Shown piece after piece: positions 1 to 5,698 of a stretch of DNA of 8,482 nucleotides. Both the position numbers and the translations under genes were made by a program. This DNA comes from an uncultured Alistipes sp. (GTDB taxonomy: Bacteria; Bacteroidota; Bacteroidia; Bacteroidales; Rikenellaceae): NCBI GenBank assembly GCA_904502075.1, contig CAJGDL010000075.1, positions 1 to 8,482 of the forward strand. The letters run 5' to 3'. The notes under the pieces were generated by a model, which searched no databases, was not told the origin of the DNA, and saw nothing but the letters and a program-made list of their open reading frames with translations. The first letter of the stretch is position 1. Every line of letters starts with the position of its first letter.

Positions 1-99
1 TAAGACTCTCAGGTTCAGTGAAATAGTTGAAAAAAGTTTCCACTTGTTTCGGGGTGCTGAAATTGCGACCGAAATTGTTCGGGGAGGCGGCATTTTTAC

Positions 100-220
100 T
101 GCGTCATCCCGAGGAAGACCGCGAGGTCTGACGTGGGGATCTTTTCATGGGCGAGCGATCGCGAGAATGATTCTCCGATAAAAAGATTGCCACGCACCTT
201 ACGGTGCTCGCAATGACGCA
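100..220. repeat. REP/MITE-like palindromic element, two arms
   Basis: A 121-bp imperfect palindrome. Its ends are inverted copies: TGCGTCATCCCGAG at 100-113 and, read on the minus strand from 220, TGCGTCATTGCGAG. Going inward, each arm carries a small hairpin (GACC-GCGA-GGTC at 117-128; GCACC-TTAC-GGTGC at 194-207), then GTGGGGATCTTTT on the left matching GTGGCAATCTTTT on the minus strand of the right arm. The centre holds GCGATCGC (155-162) and AGAATGATTCT (164-174). CGTCATTGCGAG-type hairpin elements are, from memory, dispersed repeats in many bacterial genomes. I see no target-site duplication and no coding capacity, so it is a passive repeat rather than an insertion sequence. Confidence 0.75.
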
Positions 221-254
221 CAAGGAATTGTGAATTGCACTGACACACGTCCCC

Positions 255-289
255 GCCTCTTCGAGGCACCCCCTCTAACTTAGAGGGGG
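255..289. repeat. Two adjacent intergenic hairpins
   Basis: GCCTC-TTC-GAGGC (255-267) is followed directly by a perfect 10-bp inverted repeat, CCCCCTCTAA (269-278) and TTAGAGGGGG (280-289). No clean U-tract follows on the plus strand, so a terminator role is uncertain. The second hairpin resembles a dispersed intergenic repeat and may belong to the same composite as the element at 100-220. Confidence 0.6.
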
Positions 290-300
290 AGTAAAGAAGC

Positions 301-334
301 CGTGAACCAAAAATGAGGTCGTGAACCAAAAATG
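301..334 (+). repeat. 15-bp direct repeat in tandem
   Basis: CGTGAACCAAAAATG occurs exactly at 301-315 and again at 320-334, a period of 19 bp. The ATG in each copy opens no useful reading frame. The copies end about 45 nt before the start codon of the small gene at 380, so they could lie in its leader or control region. No TAnnTTTG promoter element is visible between 1 and 379, so the promoter of that gene is not identified. Confidence 0.7.
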
Positions 335-379
335 TAACGATAAACAAACTTAAAATAAACTTAAACTAAACAAAAAAAG

Positions 380-526
380 ATGAAAAAAACGTATTTGAGC
401 TATGAGGCTCCCGAGGTGGAGCTCGTAGAGATGGCCGTAGAGTGCGGTTTCGTAGGTTCATTTGGAGCCGGTGATAGCGAAGATCCGCAGATTGCAAATT
501 ATGGAGATGGTGGTGAGGCTTGGTAA
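380..526 (+). CDS. Short 48-aa Bacteroidales peptide upstream of lipoprotein
   Basis: An intact 48-codon frame, ATG at 380 and TAA at 524-526. The N-terminus MKKTYLSYEAPEVELVEMAV fits the recurring pattern of short Bacteroidales peptides (MKKxYxxPxxE, then an aliphatic/acidic stretch, then a Gly/Asp-rich tail). That family is known to me only as uncharacterised small proteins, often next to surface lipoproteins. The tail has one cysteine (C22), is rich in G, D and E, and ends in Trp. There is no signal peptide or membrane segment. The start is preceded by an A-rich leader (AAACTTAAA at 346-354 and 357-365), typical of Bacteroidota translation starts. The lipoprotein gene begins 34 nt downstream on the same strand with no terminator between, so the two are probably co-transcribed. 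A secreted-peptide or regulatory role is only a guess. Confidence 0.72.
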   Translation: MKKTYLSYEAPEVELVEMAVECGFVGSFGAGDSEDPQIANYGDGGEAW

Positions 527-560
527 CAGATTGTAGGAAAGAGAAAAAATTGAAGAAATC

Positions 561-1850
561 ATGAAAAAGTTTTATTCGTTTTTGTTTGCAGCTGTTGCCC
601 TGGTAGGCTTCGCTGCATGTAACTCGGATTCGACCGAGGAGCCCACTCCTGCCAACAAGGAGGTAGGCAAGGTAGAGTTCACTGCCAATATCGATGATTC
701 GCGTACCGAGTTGGGTGCAGATTTCTCTGTTACTTGGTCAGACTATAACGAGACTATTGCCATTGTAAGCAATGGTAAGGCCTACAAGTTTACCGTAAAG
801 GAGGGTTCGTTGAGCAATAACAACAAGAGTGCAACCTTTGTATATGAGGGTGACGACTTTGTTGCTTCGGAGAATATGACGGCCGTATATCCCTATAATG
901 CAGAGGGTGAGGTAACGATCAAAACTGAGCAGAATGGTACATTTGGCGATGCAATGGTAATGTCGGGTGTAGCCAAGGATGGTGTTGTTACATTCAATAC
1001 ACACAATACGGTTATTTTGACCTTCACGGTACCTGCTGCTTGCAAGGAGGTAAAGATTAACAACACGGTAGTTAAGGCCGACTTTGCTCCCGAAACCACT
1101 TATTATGCAAGCGTAGAAGACGGAACTAACAATCTGGAGGTGCGTATTGATGGTTACCTCTCGAAGAAGGCTGCAACAAAGGCCGCTCTTGAGAAAGGCA
1201 ATGTGTATAAACTTGGCGTGTTGCCCGCTCCGGTAGAAAGTGATTGGGGTATTAAAGGTGCTTTTACTGATGGCAATAACTGGAATACTCATGTTAAAAT
1301 GTACAAAGAAACGGAAAGTCTTTTCGTTGTAAAAAATGTACAAGGCAAAGATAAGGAATTTAAAATTACGGATGGTAATACTTGGTTAGGAGGCGACTTT
1401 GCTTTACTAAATAAATGGTGTAACACCTTTGATGGACCGAATCTAAAACTTCCTGCAGAAAAATGTGATATCTACTTTGATATTAACGAGAAAATTTTCT
1501 GTATCGTAGAAGCAGGTGCCAAAGTTCCTGAGATTCCCTATCTCTACCTTAATGTAAAATTTGATGATTGGTTCAATGACAACGCGCGTTTTGCTGTATG
1601 CTTTATGAACGACGATAAATCGAAACAACATTGGTACAGCTTTAATGGTCTTACCAAAGAAAATAGAATCGGATCTGTACCTTGTTTTGGTGGTTATAAA
1701 TATGTTGTCTTCTGCCGTATGAACGGAAGTAATTCGACTAATAATTGGGATAATAGATGGAACCAGACTCAAGATGAGGAAATCCCTGCTAATGGCAACA
1801 ATATGGCAACTATCACTGATTGGGGAAGTTGCTCGTGGAGTAAGAAATAA
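561..1850 (+). CDS. Surface lipoprotein: fimbrillin-like plus glycan-binding-like modules
   Basis: A 429-aa predicted lipoprotein. Residues 1-20 form a type II signal peptide with hydrophobic core and lipobox FAAC (lipidated Cys20). The acidic residues soon after Cys20 (NSDSTEE) suggest surface export as in other Bacteroidota lipoproteins. Residues about 34-222 resemble fimbrillin/Mfa-like domains (VEFTANI, SRTEL, TWS, closing GNVYKLGVL). Residues about 229-318 look like a SusE/SusF-type beta-sandwich module (WGIKGAF, W241, EFKIT, CDIYFDI). Residues about 326-427 match a C-terminal module I recall from Bacteroidales glycan-related lipoproteins (NARFAVCFM, HWYSF, VVFCRMN, WDNRWNQT), rich in aromatic residues. 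Glycan binding at the outer membrane is therefore likely; the ligand is unknown. It probably shares a transcript with the short peptide 34 nt upstream and ends in the terminator at 1872. The DNA from about 1240 on is clearly more AT-rich than the first half. Confidence 0.85.
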   Translation: MKKFYSFLFAAVALVGFAACNSDSTEEPTPANKEVGKVEFTANIDDSRTELGADFSVTWSDYNETIAIVSNGKAYKFTVKEGSLSNNNKSATFVYEGDDFVASENMTAVYPYNAEGEVTIKTEQNGTFGDAMVMSGVAKDGVVTFNTHNTVILTFTVPAACKEVKINNTVVKADFAPETTYYASVEDGTNNLEVRIDGYLSKKAATKAALEKGNVYKLGVLPAPVESDWGIKGAFTDGNNWNTHVKMYKETESLFVVKNVQGKDKEFKITDGNTWLGGDFALLNKWCNTFDGPNLKLPAEKCDIYFDINEKIFCIVEAGAKVPEIPYLYLNVKFDDWFNDNARFAVCFMNDDKSKQHWYSFNGLTKENRIGSVPCFGGYKYVVFCRMNGSNSTNNWDNRWNQTQDEEIPANGNNMATITDWGSCSWSKK

Positions 1851-1871
1851 TTTCTAAATCTATCTAAAACG

Positions 1872-1910
1872 AACGAGGATTGATCCCTAAGATCAATCCT
1901 CGTTTGTGTT
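1872..1910 (+). terminator. Rho-independent terminator of the lipoprotein gene
   Basis: A perfect 14-bp stem: AACGAGGATTGATC (1872-1885), loop CCTAA (1886-1890), GATCAATCCTCGTT (1891-1904), then a T-rich tail TTTGTGTTTT to 1912. It lies 22 nt after the lipoprotein stop codon. The right arm and tail are partly repeated at 2905-2919. Confidence 0.88.
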
Positions 1911-1912
1911 TT

Positions 1913-2164
1913 GGGAGGTGTGGGAGATATGGGAGATGTAGGAGATATAGGAGATATAGGAGATGTAGGAGATGTAGGAGATGTGGGAGATGTGGGAGAT
2001 GTGGGAGATGTGGGAGATGTGGGAGATGTGGGAGATGTGGGAGATGTGGGAGGTTTGGGAATTATAACTCCCAAAATTCTCATAATTCTCATAACTCTTA
2101 AAATTCTCATAACTCCTATAGCTCCTACAATTCCTAAAACTCCTACAATTCCTAAAATTCCCAC
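1913..2164. repeat. 9-nt minisatellite palindrome, copy 1
   Basis: Left arm 1913-2065: 17 consecutive 9-nt units of consensus RGGAGATRT. Units 9-15 (1985-2047) are seven identical GGGAGATGT copies. Right arm 2066-2164: 11 units in the same register with consensus AAYTCYYAN, close to the reverse complement of the left unit (RGGARTTNT). The turn is GGGAATTATAACTCCC at 2057-2072. The RNA could fold into a hairpin of about 200 nt with one recurrent mismatch per unit. Frames across it stay open only because the period is a multiple of three (GDV repeats one way, SPT repeats the other); there is no sign of a real protein. Confidence 0.9.
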
Positions 2165-2173
2165 ATCGAATTA

Positions 2174-2204
2174 TTTGTACTACAAGAAATAAACAGTACC
2201 TTTG
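2174..2204 (+). promoter_or_regulatory. Bacteroidales promoter for the four-helix-bundle gene
   Basis: The -33 element TTTG (2174-2177) and the -7 element TACCTTTG (2197-2204) are separated by 19 nt, matching the Bacteroidota primary sigma consensus TTTG / TAnnTTTG. Transcription should start about 2210, leaving a leader of about 10 nt before the ATG at 2221. It begins 10 nt after palindrome copy 1 ends. Confidence 0.8.
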
Positions 2205-2220
2205 TATAAACAGACCACAA

Positions 2221-2766
2221 ATGCAAGAGCCATTGGTTAAATATTCGGGGGATCACAAGCGGTTGTTGTGCTACCAAAAGTGTGAGGTGATTTATGACAT
2301 CACCTATTACTTTGCGCACACCTTTTTACAGCGCGGAGATCGCACGATTGATCAAATGGTGCAGGCGGCGCGCTCGGGGAAACAGAACATTGTCGAGGGG
2401 AACGCCGACCTCGCGACATCTGTCGAGATAGCCATAAAACTGCTGAATGTAGCCAAAGCAAGTCTGAAAGAATTATTGGCTGACTACGAAGATTATTTGC
2501 GAGTAAACGGCTACTCACAATGGCCTGTGGGATCGAAAGAGTATGAGGCGATGCGACAAATATCAGCGCATGGAGATAATAACAAAATAGTTGAAATAGT
2601 AAAAAGTCGGCCTGCAAACATCGTGGCCAACATGGCTATTATCCTAATTAAGCACGCTGATTTTTTATTATTTCGTTATATTGAGAGTCTCTCAGAACGC
2701 TTTACTCGCGAGGGCGGATTCAAAGAAAGAATGTACCACTACAGAATAAGAGAACGGAAAAGCTAA
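2221..2766 (+). CDS. Four-helix-bundle protein (S23/IVS-type, suffix-domain class)
   Basis: A 181-aa all-helical soluble protein without signal peptide. The signature QMVQAARSGKQNIVEGN (residues 45-61), followed by TSVEIAIKLLNVAKASLKEL (66-85) and DYEDYLR (88-94), is that of four helix bundle proteins related to those encoded in 23S rRNA intervening sequences. The length and these motifs suggest the class I recall as four helix bundle suffix domain. The predicted helices are roughly 12-37, 41-58, 66-95 and 122-159, with a basic C-terminal tail (RIRERKS). Related bundles include Avd of diversity-generating retroelements, which binds nucleic acid and a reverse transcriptase; no reverse transcriptase is present here. 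Biochemical function is unknown. It has its own strong promoter (2174-2204) and is bracketed by 9-nt-period palindromes. Its base composition is lower in GC than the housekeeping genes, so acquisition by transfer is possible. Confidence 0.85.
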   Translation: MQEPLVKYSGDHKRLLCYQKCEVIYDITYYFAHTFLQRGDRTIDQMVQAARSGKQNIVEGNADLATSVEIAIKLLNVAKASLKELLADYEDYLRVNGYSQWPVGSKEYEAMRQISAHGDNNKIVEIVKSRPANIVANMAIILIKHADFLLFRYIESLSERFTREGGFKERMYHYRIRERKS

Positions 2767-2801
2767 TTGAGTTATAATTCCTTCCAAAACAAGAAGATAA
2801 T

Positions 2802-2891
2802 GAGGTTAGGGAAGTTAGGGAGATTAGGGAGGTTAGGGAAATTCATTAGTTCTACAAAACACTAAACTCATTAAATTCACTAAATTCACCA
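2802..2891. repeat. 9-nt minisatellite palindrome, copy 2
   Basis: It starts 35 nt after the four-helix-bundle stop codon. The left arm has four units of GARRTTAGG (2802-2837), which give four TTAGGG motifs at 9-nt spacing, and then GAAATTCAT. The right arm is less regular but ends in AACTCATTA, AATTCACTA and AATTCACCA (2865-2891), again 9-nt units of complementary character. It is shorter and more diverged than copies 1 and 3. It could serve as a weak transcription stop, as no conventional terminator follows the gene. Confidence 0.7.
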
Positions 2892-2895
2892 CCAA

Positions 2896-2926
2896 ATCTT
2901 AGGGTCAATCCTCGTTTGTTTTTTTT
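2896..2926 (+). repeat. Partial, loop-inverted copy of the terminator at 1872
   Basis: TCAATCCTCGTTTGT at 2905-2919 is an exact 15-bp copy of 1893-1907 (the right stem arm and tail of the lipoprotein terminator), then a T-tract to 2926. The preceding ATCTTAGGG corresponds to the loop of that terminator read on the opposite strand. The left stem arm is missing, so this copy cannot fold into the same terminator. Confidence 0.75.
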
Positions 2927-2928
2927 GA

Positions 2929-3029
2929 GGGAGGTGTAGGAGGTTAGGGAGTTGTAGGAGGAATGGGAAATATGGGATTTTGTTAATTCCTACAATTCCT
3001 ATATATCTCAAAATTCCTATAACTCCCAC
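2929..3029. repeat. 9-nt minisatellite palindrome, copy 3
   Basis: The left arm has six 9-nt units (2929-2982), beginning GGGAGGTGT, AGGAGGTTA, GGGAGTTGT. The right arm has five units (2985-3029): AATTCCTAC, AATTCCTAT, ATATCTCAA, AATTCCTAT, AACTCCCAC. The first unit GGGAGGTGT is the same as the first unit of copy 1, and both follow the terminator fragment plus T-tract, so copies 1 and 3 look like diverged duplicates. It ends just before the U-tract of the galM terminator. Confidence 0.85.
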
Positions 3030-3030
3030 T

Positions 3031-3057
3031 AAAAAAATGCGACCTTCGGGTCGCATT
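3031..3057 (-). terminator. Rho-independent terminator of galM
   Basis: The stem AATGCGACC (3036-3044) pairs with GGTCGCATT (3049-3057) around a TTCG loop (plus-strand reading). On the minus strand the stem is followed by a run of seven T (3037-3031), and it lies 14 nt after the galM stop codon. It ends the ychF-gltX-galM block. Confidence 0.9.
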
Positions 3058-3071
3058 GTTGTTTGAGATGA

Positions 3072-4127
3072 TTAGAAGGTCGAGAAGCGGTAGACGGTCT
3101 TTTGGCAGTAGATCTCGCCGGCGTGGAGCAAGGGCGAGGGGAACTCGGGGCGGTTGGGGGCATCGGGGAAGTTTTGGCACTCCAGGGCGATGCCGTCGTA
3201 GTCCTCGTAGCGGCGACCCGACTTCGAGCGGGGAGAGCCTCCCGAGAGTCCGTTGCCCGTATAGACCACCACGCAGGGCTGCGACGAGAGGATCAGCATC
3301 TCGCGGCCCGAACGAGGGCTACGCAGGCGGCCCACCTCCCGAAGGATATTGGGCTGCCAATCCTCCACGGCAAAGGGGTGGTCGAAGCCGTCGTAGTCGT
3401 CCAGGTGGTTGAAATCGCTCTCCAGGCCCGGGCGCAGGGGGCGGAATTCCGAGAAGTCCATCACCGTATCGGCCACCTCGACCATTCGACCCGTAGGGAG
3501 CTGCTTGCCGTTCATCTCGCAGACACGCGAAGCGTTGAGTTGCAATTCGTGGTCGAGCACAGAGCCGCTCGACTCGCCCTCGAGGTTGAAGTAGAGGTGG
3601 TTCGTCAGGTTCACGACCGTAGTACGATCCGAAGCGGCGCGGTAGGTGATTTCGAGCGAATTATCGTCATCGAAGTCGAAGACCACCTCGGCCTGCATCA
3701 TCGCGGGGTAGCCCTGGTCGCCCTCGGGCGAGAAGAGTTCCATCACCACGCGGTTCTCCTCCACGCGGCTCTCCCATAGTTGGTGAGCAAAGCCTTTTGA
3801 GCCCCCGTGGAGGTGGTGGCGGCCGCAGTTGGCCTCCAGGCGGTACTCCTCGCCCTCGATCTCCAGGCGGCCGTAGCCAATACGACCCGCAAAGCGACCG
3901 ATCGACTTACCCATGTTGGCCGGATCGCGAAGGTAGTCGCTGGCGTTGGCGTAGCCCAAGGCGACGTCGGCCATGCGCCCCTCACGATCGGGAACACGGA
4001 TGGCCACCACCGCGGCTCCGAGGTTGGTCAGTTCCACCTCGGAGCCGTGGCTGTTGCGCATACGGTAGCGGATCACGGCCTCCCCCTCGGGGGTGAGATC
4101 CCAGCACTCCTGCTCGATCGTGATCAT
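3072..4127 (-). CDS. galM: Aldose 1-epimerase (galactose mutarotase)
   Basis: A 351-aa cytoplasmic-type protein, full length for the family, interconverting alpha and beta anomers of galactose or glucose. Recognisable motifs in order are GRFAGRIG (77-84), LHGGSKGF (106-113), NLTNHLYFNLEG (173-184), GFDHPF (247-252), YTGNGL (289-294) and LECQNFPDAPN (315-325). By comparison with characterised GalM enzymes, His107 and His177 are the substrate/acid histidines, Asp249 binds sugar and Glu316 is the catalytic base; all are present. The Asn commonly found in the GRxANR motif is Gly81 here, beside the retained Arg82. No signal peptide is seen, whereas some Bacteroidales mutarotases are exported. The ATG is 3 nt after the gltX stop (TAA GCC ATG), so the genes are translationally coupled. 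The terminator at 3031-3057 follows. Confidence 0.93.
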   Translation of the reverse strand: MITIEQECWDLTPEGEAVIRYRMRNSHGSEVELTNLGAAVVAIRVPDREGRMADVALGYANASDYLRDPANMGKSIGRFAGRIGYGRLEIEGEEYRLEANCGRHHLHGGSKGFAHQLWESRVEENRVVMELFSPEGDQGYPAMMQAEVVFDFDDDNSLEITYRAASDRTTVVNLTNHLYFNLEGESSGSVLDHELQLNASRVCEMNGKQLPTGRMVEVADTVMDFSEFRPLRPGLESDFNHLDDYDGFDHPFAVEDWQPNILREVGRLRSPRSGREMLILSSQPCVVVYTGNGLSGGSPRSKSGRRYEDYDGIALECQNFPDAPNRPEFPSPLLHAGEIYCQKTVYRFSTF

Positions 4128-4130
4128 GGC

Positions 4131-5666
4131 TTACTCGGCGGGGGTGAGGGTGGCCAAGAGGTGGTCGATACGCTTCAGGCACTCCTCCTTGCCGATGAAG
4201 GCCGTTACATCGTACATGCCCGGGCCCTTGCCGGCACCCACCAGCGCCAGGCGCAGCGTATTCATCACCTGCCCCATGCCGTAGCCCTTCTCCTGGATCC
4301 AGGCGTGGACAACCTGCTCGGTGTGCTCCAACGAGAAATCCTCGATCGAGGCCAACACCTCGCGCACCTCCTGCAGGATGCGGGGATTCTCCCCCTTCCA
4401 ATACTTCTTGGCCTGCTTCTCCTCGTACTCCACGGGGGCTACGAAGAAGAACGAGGTCAGATCCCACAGATCGCTTACCAGCGTAGCACGCTCCTTCATG
4501 ATCGAGGCGGCCTTGCCGGCCAGCTCATCCGAGGTCTCAATGCCGTGCTCCTTGAGGATCGGCTGGTAGATCGCGGCCAACTCCTCGGCCGACTTGCGGT
4601 GCATATATTGGGCATTGAACCACTTGGTCTTGTCGGGTTGGAAACGGGCTCCCGACTTCGAAACACGATCCAACGAGAAGGCCTCGATCAACTCCTGCAT
4701 CGTGAAGAGCTCCTGCTCGGTACCGGGATTCCAACCCAAGAGAGCCAACATATTGATAAAGGCCTCGGGGAAATAGCCATCCTCGCGGTAGCCGTGAGCC
4801 GTCTCACCCGTGGCGGGCGACTTCCAGAACAAGGGGAAAACCGGGAAGCCCATCTTATCGCCATCGCGTTTCGAGAGTTTGCCTCCGCCCGTAGGCTTCA
4901 GCAGCAGGGGCAGGTGGGCGAACTCGGGCTGCGTCTCGGTCCAACCGAAGGCGCGATAGAGGAGGTAGTGCAGCGGCAACGAAGGAAGCCACTCCTCACC
5001 TCGGATCACATGCGAAATCTCCATCAAATGGTCATCCACGATGTTGGCCAGGTGGTAGGTCGGAAGCTGATCGGCCGACTTGTAGAGCACCTTGTCGTCC
5101 AGGGTCGAGGTGTTCACCTCCACATCGCCACGGATCAGGTCGTGCATCTTCACCACCTCGTTCTCGGGCATCTTAAAGCGAACTACCCACTGATCACCGC
5201 GAGCAATGCGCTCCTCGACCTCCTCCTTCGAGAGGCGAAGCGAAGTGGGCAACACCTCGCGTACCTCATAATTATAGGCAAAGGTCTTGCCCTCCTCCTC
5301 GTACTTCTTGCGCAGGGCATCGAGCTCCTCGGCCGTGTCGAAAGCATAGTAGGCCCAACCGGCCTCGACGAGCTGGGTGGCATACTTCAGGTAGATCTCT
5401 CGACGCTCGCTCTGGCGGTAGGGGGCGTGAGGGCCTCCTACGCCGACACCCTCGTCGATTTCGATGCCACACCACTTCAGCGACTCGAGAATGTACTCCT
5501 CGGCTCCGGGAACGAAACGCTGCGAGTCGGTATCCTCGATGCGAAGAATCATCTTGCCCCCATGCTGGCGGGCAAACAGAAAGTTATAGAGGGCCGTGCG
5601 CACACCACCGATGTGGAGCGGGCCCGTGGGGCTGGGTGCAAAACGCACACGAACAGGTCTTGTCAT
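4131..5666 (-). CDS. gltX: Glutamate--tRNA ligase
   Basis: A 511-aa class I aminoacyl-tRNA synthetase that charges tRNA-Glu with glutamate in the cytoplasm. The HIGH motif is HIGG (18-21, in PSPTGPLHIGGVRTALYN) and the KMSKS motif is KLSKR (263-267). RIEDTD (42-47) and GEEWLPSLP (223-231) are typical of GluRS. The protein is longer than the usual 470 or so residues. An insertion after KLSKRDGDK (about 272-296, FPVFPLFWKSPATGE and on) matches what I recall of Bacteroidota GluRS. The cysteines of the zinc site found in the E. coli enzyme are absent (YYAFDTAEELD at 106-116), also common in this phylum. The start is MTRPVRVRFAPSPTG, 56 nt after the ychF stop, with no terminator between, so it is probably read through from ychF. 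Confidence 0.96.
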   Translation of the reverse strand: MTRPVRVRFAPSPTGPLHIGGVRTALYNFLFARQHGGKMILRIEDTDSQRFVPGAEEYILESLKWCGIEIDEGVGVGGPHAPYRQSERREIYLKYATQLVEAGWAYYAFDTAEELDALRKKYEEEGKTFAYNYEVREVLPTSLRLSKEEVEERIARGDQWVVRFKMPENEVVKMHDLIRGDVEVNTSTLDDKVLYKSADQLPTYHLANIVDDHLMEISHVIRGEEWLPSLPLHYLLYRAFGWTETQPEFAHLPLLLKPTGGGKLSKRDGDKMGFPVFPLFWKSPATGETAHGYREDGYFPEAFINMLALLGWNPGTEQELFTMQELIEAFSLDRVSKSGARFQPDKTKWFNAQYMHRKSAEELAAIYQPILKEHGIETSDELAGKAASIMKERATLVSDLWDLTSFFFVAPVEYEEKQAKKYWKGENPRILQEVREVLASIEDFSLEHTEQVVHAWIQEKGYGMGQVMNTLRLALVGAGKGPGMYDVTAFIGKEECLKRIDHLLATLTPAE

Positions 5667-5698
5667 ATTTCGATTTTTTAGATTTTTAAGTTTATGCG

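Noticed and set aside
1..3. TAA at the first bases as the stop of an upstream gene
   Set aside because: Only three bases are available, so no coding sequence can be shown.
96..347. 83-codon minus-strand open frame
   Set aside because: It runs through the palindromic repeat element and hairpins at 100-289, so it is better explained as repeat DNA.
738..1343. 201-codon minus-strand open frame inside the lipoprotein gene
   Set aside because: Antisense to a gene with signal peptide and domain matches; no promoter or leader seen.
1769..2164. Minus-strand open frame with SPT repeats
   Set aside because: It reads the same minisatellite backwards and crosses the lipoprotein terminator and the end of that gene.
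1911..2192. Open frame on the plus strand encoding a GDV repeat peptide
   Set aside because: It is open only because the 9-nt unit is three codons without stops; overlapping frames on both strands are open too, and it runs into unrelated AT-rich sequence.
2221..2766. Diversity-generating retroelement accessory gene (Avd)
   Set aside because: Same helical superfamily, but the protein is longer than typical Avd, and no reverse transcriptase, template repeat or variable repeat is visible in the window.
2802..2838. Telomere-like TTAGGG repeat
   Set aside because: The motif is part of a 9-nt unit inside an internal palindrome, not a chromosome end.
1913..3029. CRISPR array
   Set aside because: The 9-nt units have no spacers of regular unique sequence, and no cas gene is present.
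3807..5681. 624-codon plus-strand open frame opposite galM and gltX
   Set aside because: Antisense shadow of two clearly identified genes in GC-rich DNA; the translation has no recognisable domain.
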